Position numbers and translations under genes: made by a program
Part shown: piece after piece, positions 62,805 to 64,000 of the stretch
How the letters are laid out: each line of letters opens with the position of its first letter
Numbering within the stretch: position 1 is the stretch's first letter
Notes under the pieces: model-generated
What the model was told of the DNA's origin: nothing
The model's input: only the letters and a program-made list of their open reading frames with translations
Databases searched by the model: none
NCBI RefSeq assembly: GCF_030409605.1
Contig: NZ_JAUFQG010000006.1
Location: 744,001-808,000 of the forward strand
Reading direction: 5' to 3'
Length of the DNA stretch: 64,000 nt
Source of the DNA: Simiduia curdlanivorans
Lineage (GTDB): Bacteria > Pseudomonadota > Gammaproteobacteria > Pseudomonadales > Cellvibrionaceae

Positions 62805-62867
62805 CTGACTATTAGTAGCTGGTTAAACCTTGCTGATGCCTATATTGCAATGTACAAAAAACGAATA

Positions 62868-63224
62868 CTAATGCAGCGTCAAACCCAATTGCCCAGCCTG
62901 GTCTATTAAGGTCGCACAGGCTGCCGTTTGTCGATCAGCGGCGAGATGATCACAGCTCAATTGCAACAAGCTCTCGGCACATATCAACGCTGGAGCCTCT
63001 AAGTCTGGATAACTTTCCAAGGTTTCAATCGACTGGTACACACCGGCGCATAAACTGTTCAAAGCTGCATTTAAAACCGCACTGTGTTCAGTCGGAATTT
63101 GACTGAGGGAAAACTCGATGCGCGCGCAGGATTGTATTTTTTCGCACACCGCTACATAGGCCGCCGGCACAGAATCGCGCGATGGCGCTTCTGCAACTGC
63201 GAGACTACTGACCAATATAACCAT
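62868..63224 (-). CDS. Small exported six-cysteine protein, unknown
   Basis: 118 residues. A short hydrophobic N-terminus (MVILVSSLAVAEA) suggests a signal peptide but lacks positive charges; the start may be a rarer codon upstream. The mature part has six Cys (in CEKIQSC, SLCAG, LICAES, LSCDH, AACATL), enough for three disulfides, and is otherwise helical. No family recognised. It lies after the fabV terminator. Confidence 0.65.
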   Translation of the reverse strand: MVILVSSLAVAEAPSRDSVPAAYVAVCEKIQSCARIEFSLSQIPTEHSAVLNAALNSLCAGVYQSIETLESYPDLEAPALICAESLLQLSCDHLAADRQTAACATLIDQAGQLGLTLH

Positions 63225-63237
63225 CGAAAGAATAATT

Positions 63238-63262
63238 AAAAAAGGCGGCCATTAGCCGCCTT
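63238..63262 (-). terminator. Terminator of fabV
   Basis: Stem GGCGGC / GCCGCC (63244-63249, 63255-63260) with a five-base loop and a T run on the minus strand, 14 bases after the fabV stop. Confidence 0.75.
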
Positions 63263-63275
63263 ACAGTGTCAGTAT

Positions 63276-64000
63276 TTACTCCTGAAAAGGAGCCGCTACT
63301 AAGGGGTCGGTTTCAGCTTCGTAATCGACGCCCGCTAGACCAAAGCCAAACAAGCGCAAGAAGTCATCGTTGTAACCTTTGTAGTCAGTAATTTCAAACA
63401 GATTCTCTTCCGTGACCTTGGGCCAAAGCGCTTCAATCTTAGCCTGTGTTTCGGGGCGCAACTCTAGGTTGTCCATACGCAGGCGATTGTGATCATCTAA
63501 ACGCGGCTTACTGGTGTACAAACCTTCAGTAAACAAACGATACAACTGCTCGATACAACCTTCGTGTGTGCCCTCCTCTTTCATCACTTTGTAAACCAAG
63601 GAGATGTACAAAGGCATGATTGGAATGGCGGAGGAAGATTGCGTGACCAAGGCTTTCAGTACCGATACGTTGGCGGCACCCTTAACCGATGTCAACTGAC
63701 CATTGATGGCCGCTGCGGCGCGATCGAGATCTTCTTTCGCCTTGCCGATGGTGGCGTGGCCGTAGATGGGCCAAGTTAACTTGTCACCTAAGTAGGTGTA
63801 AGCCACGGTGCGGCACCCGTCGGCCAGTAAATCGGCTTGCTTTAAGGCATCAATCCACAATTCCCAGTCTTCGCCACCCATCACCTTCACGGTGTTGGCA
63901 ATCTCGTCTTCAGACGCCGGCTCAACGGTGATGTCGGCAATTTTAAGCGTGTCAGTGTTTAGGTTTTTCGCGGTGTAACCTTCGCCGATGGGCTTCAATA
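63276..64000 (-). CDS. fabV: Enoyl-ACP reductase FabV (5' end off window)
   Basis: Final ~241 residues of FabV, the trans-2-enoyl-ACP reductase of fatty-acid synthesis found in Vibrio and Pseudomonas-type bacteria. MPLYISLVYKVMKEEGTHEGCIEQLYRLF and the C-terminal GFGLAGVDYEAETDP are typical; the NAD-binding Gly-rich and the active-site Tyr regions are upstream, outside the window. The frame is open at the right edge; the TTG at 63998 is internal, not a start. The usual length is about 400 residues. Confidence 0.93.
   Translation of the reverse strand, partial: LKPIGEGYTAKNLNTDTLKIADITVEPASEDEIANTVKVMGGEDWELWIDALKQADLLADGCRTVAYTYLGDKLTWPIYGHATIGKAKEDLDRAAAAINGQLTSVKGAANVSVLKALVTQSSSAIPIMPLYISLVYKVMKEEGTHEGCIEQLYRLFTEGLYTSKPRLDDHNRLRMDNLELRPETQAKIEALWPKVTEENLFEITDYKGYNDDFLRLFGFGLAGVDYEAETDPLVAAPFQE

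Noticed and set aside
1..64000. tRNA, rRNA, CRISPR and transposase genes
   Set aside because: No T-arm-like GGTTCGA-type segments, rRNA segments, spaced direct repeats or DDE motifs were found by eye; a tool search could still find weak ones.
63998..64000. TTG at the right edge as the start of fabV
   Set aside because: The product would be about 160 residues shorter than FabV; the frame is open at the edge, so the gene continues.

Overview
This window looks like the chromosome of a marine, Gram-negative gammaproteobacterium, probably of the Cellvibrionales/Alteromonadales type. Supporting signs are a class GN sortase with its single VWA target, FabV, RND efflux, a TonB receptor, YfiR- and SlyX-type proteins, several c-di-GMP enzymes, roughly 50% GC and dense overlapping gene pairs (ATGA and TAATG junctions). 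The species cannot be named from sequence alone. No rRNA, tRNA, CRISPR array, prophage or transposase gene was found.

Layout. 1-1943: 3' end of a sortase-target VWA protein and its sortase. 1966-3980: a CheC-type response regulator translationally coupled to a diguanylate cyclase. 4131-16013: housekeeping and small genes (aminopeptidase P, argS, a large GGDEF-EAL protein, slyX, a serine beta-lactamase-like hydrolase, LysE exporter, K+ channel with zinc ribbon, YciH/SUI1, DUF3820). 16136-18156: a glycosyltransferase and a one-domain asparaginase, followed by a 65-bp perfect palindrome. 18496-23260: a four-gene operon that can make and break down glucosylglycerate. 23342-26881: a hydratase-like protein, transaldolase and glycerol kinase.

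26883-33203: an unorthodox histidine kinase divergent from a TonB receptor and a YfiR-like protein; the receptor carries dockerin-like calcium loops. 33216-34345: a RES/Xre toxin-antitoxin pair. 34447-39172: M20 peptidase, DUF4442, SulP transporter, lone cyclic-nucleotide-binding protein and glyoxalase I. 39186-43175: a three-gene envelope-glycan operon with a PAP2-GtrA fusion. 43350-46399: GNAT and two unrecognised proteins, one a membrane-anchored coiled coil.

46706-51526: a six-gene cassette (small exported protein, GIN-domain protein, YtrA-type GntR regulator, ABC ATPase, permease with a periplasmic coiled-coil insertion, second GIN-domain protein) behind a promoter with a palindromic candidate operator. 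51651-53355: a PadR/HAAS pair bracketed by two similar hairpin-RBS-ATG elements. 53445-53534: a 15-bp tandem repeat. 54011-59140: an RND pump with an overlapping patatin-like phospholipase. 59124-64000: GST, small membrane proteins, aldo/keto reductase, MBL hydrolase with an 18-bp tandem repeat upstream, a six-cysteine exported protein and the 3' part of fabV.

The strongest candidates for less-described biology are the GIN/YtrA/ABC cassette, the TonB receptor-YfiR-hybrid kinase unit with dockerin-like loops, the closed glucosylglycerate cycle and the twin elements around PadR/HAAS. All functional calls are from reading motifs and translations; no database search was run.
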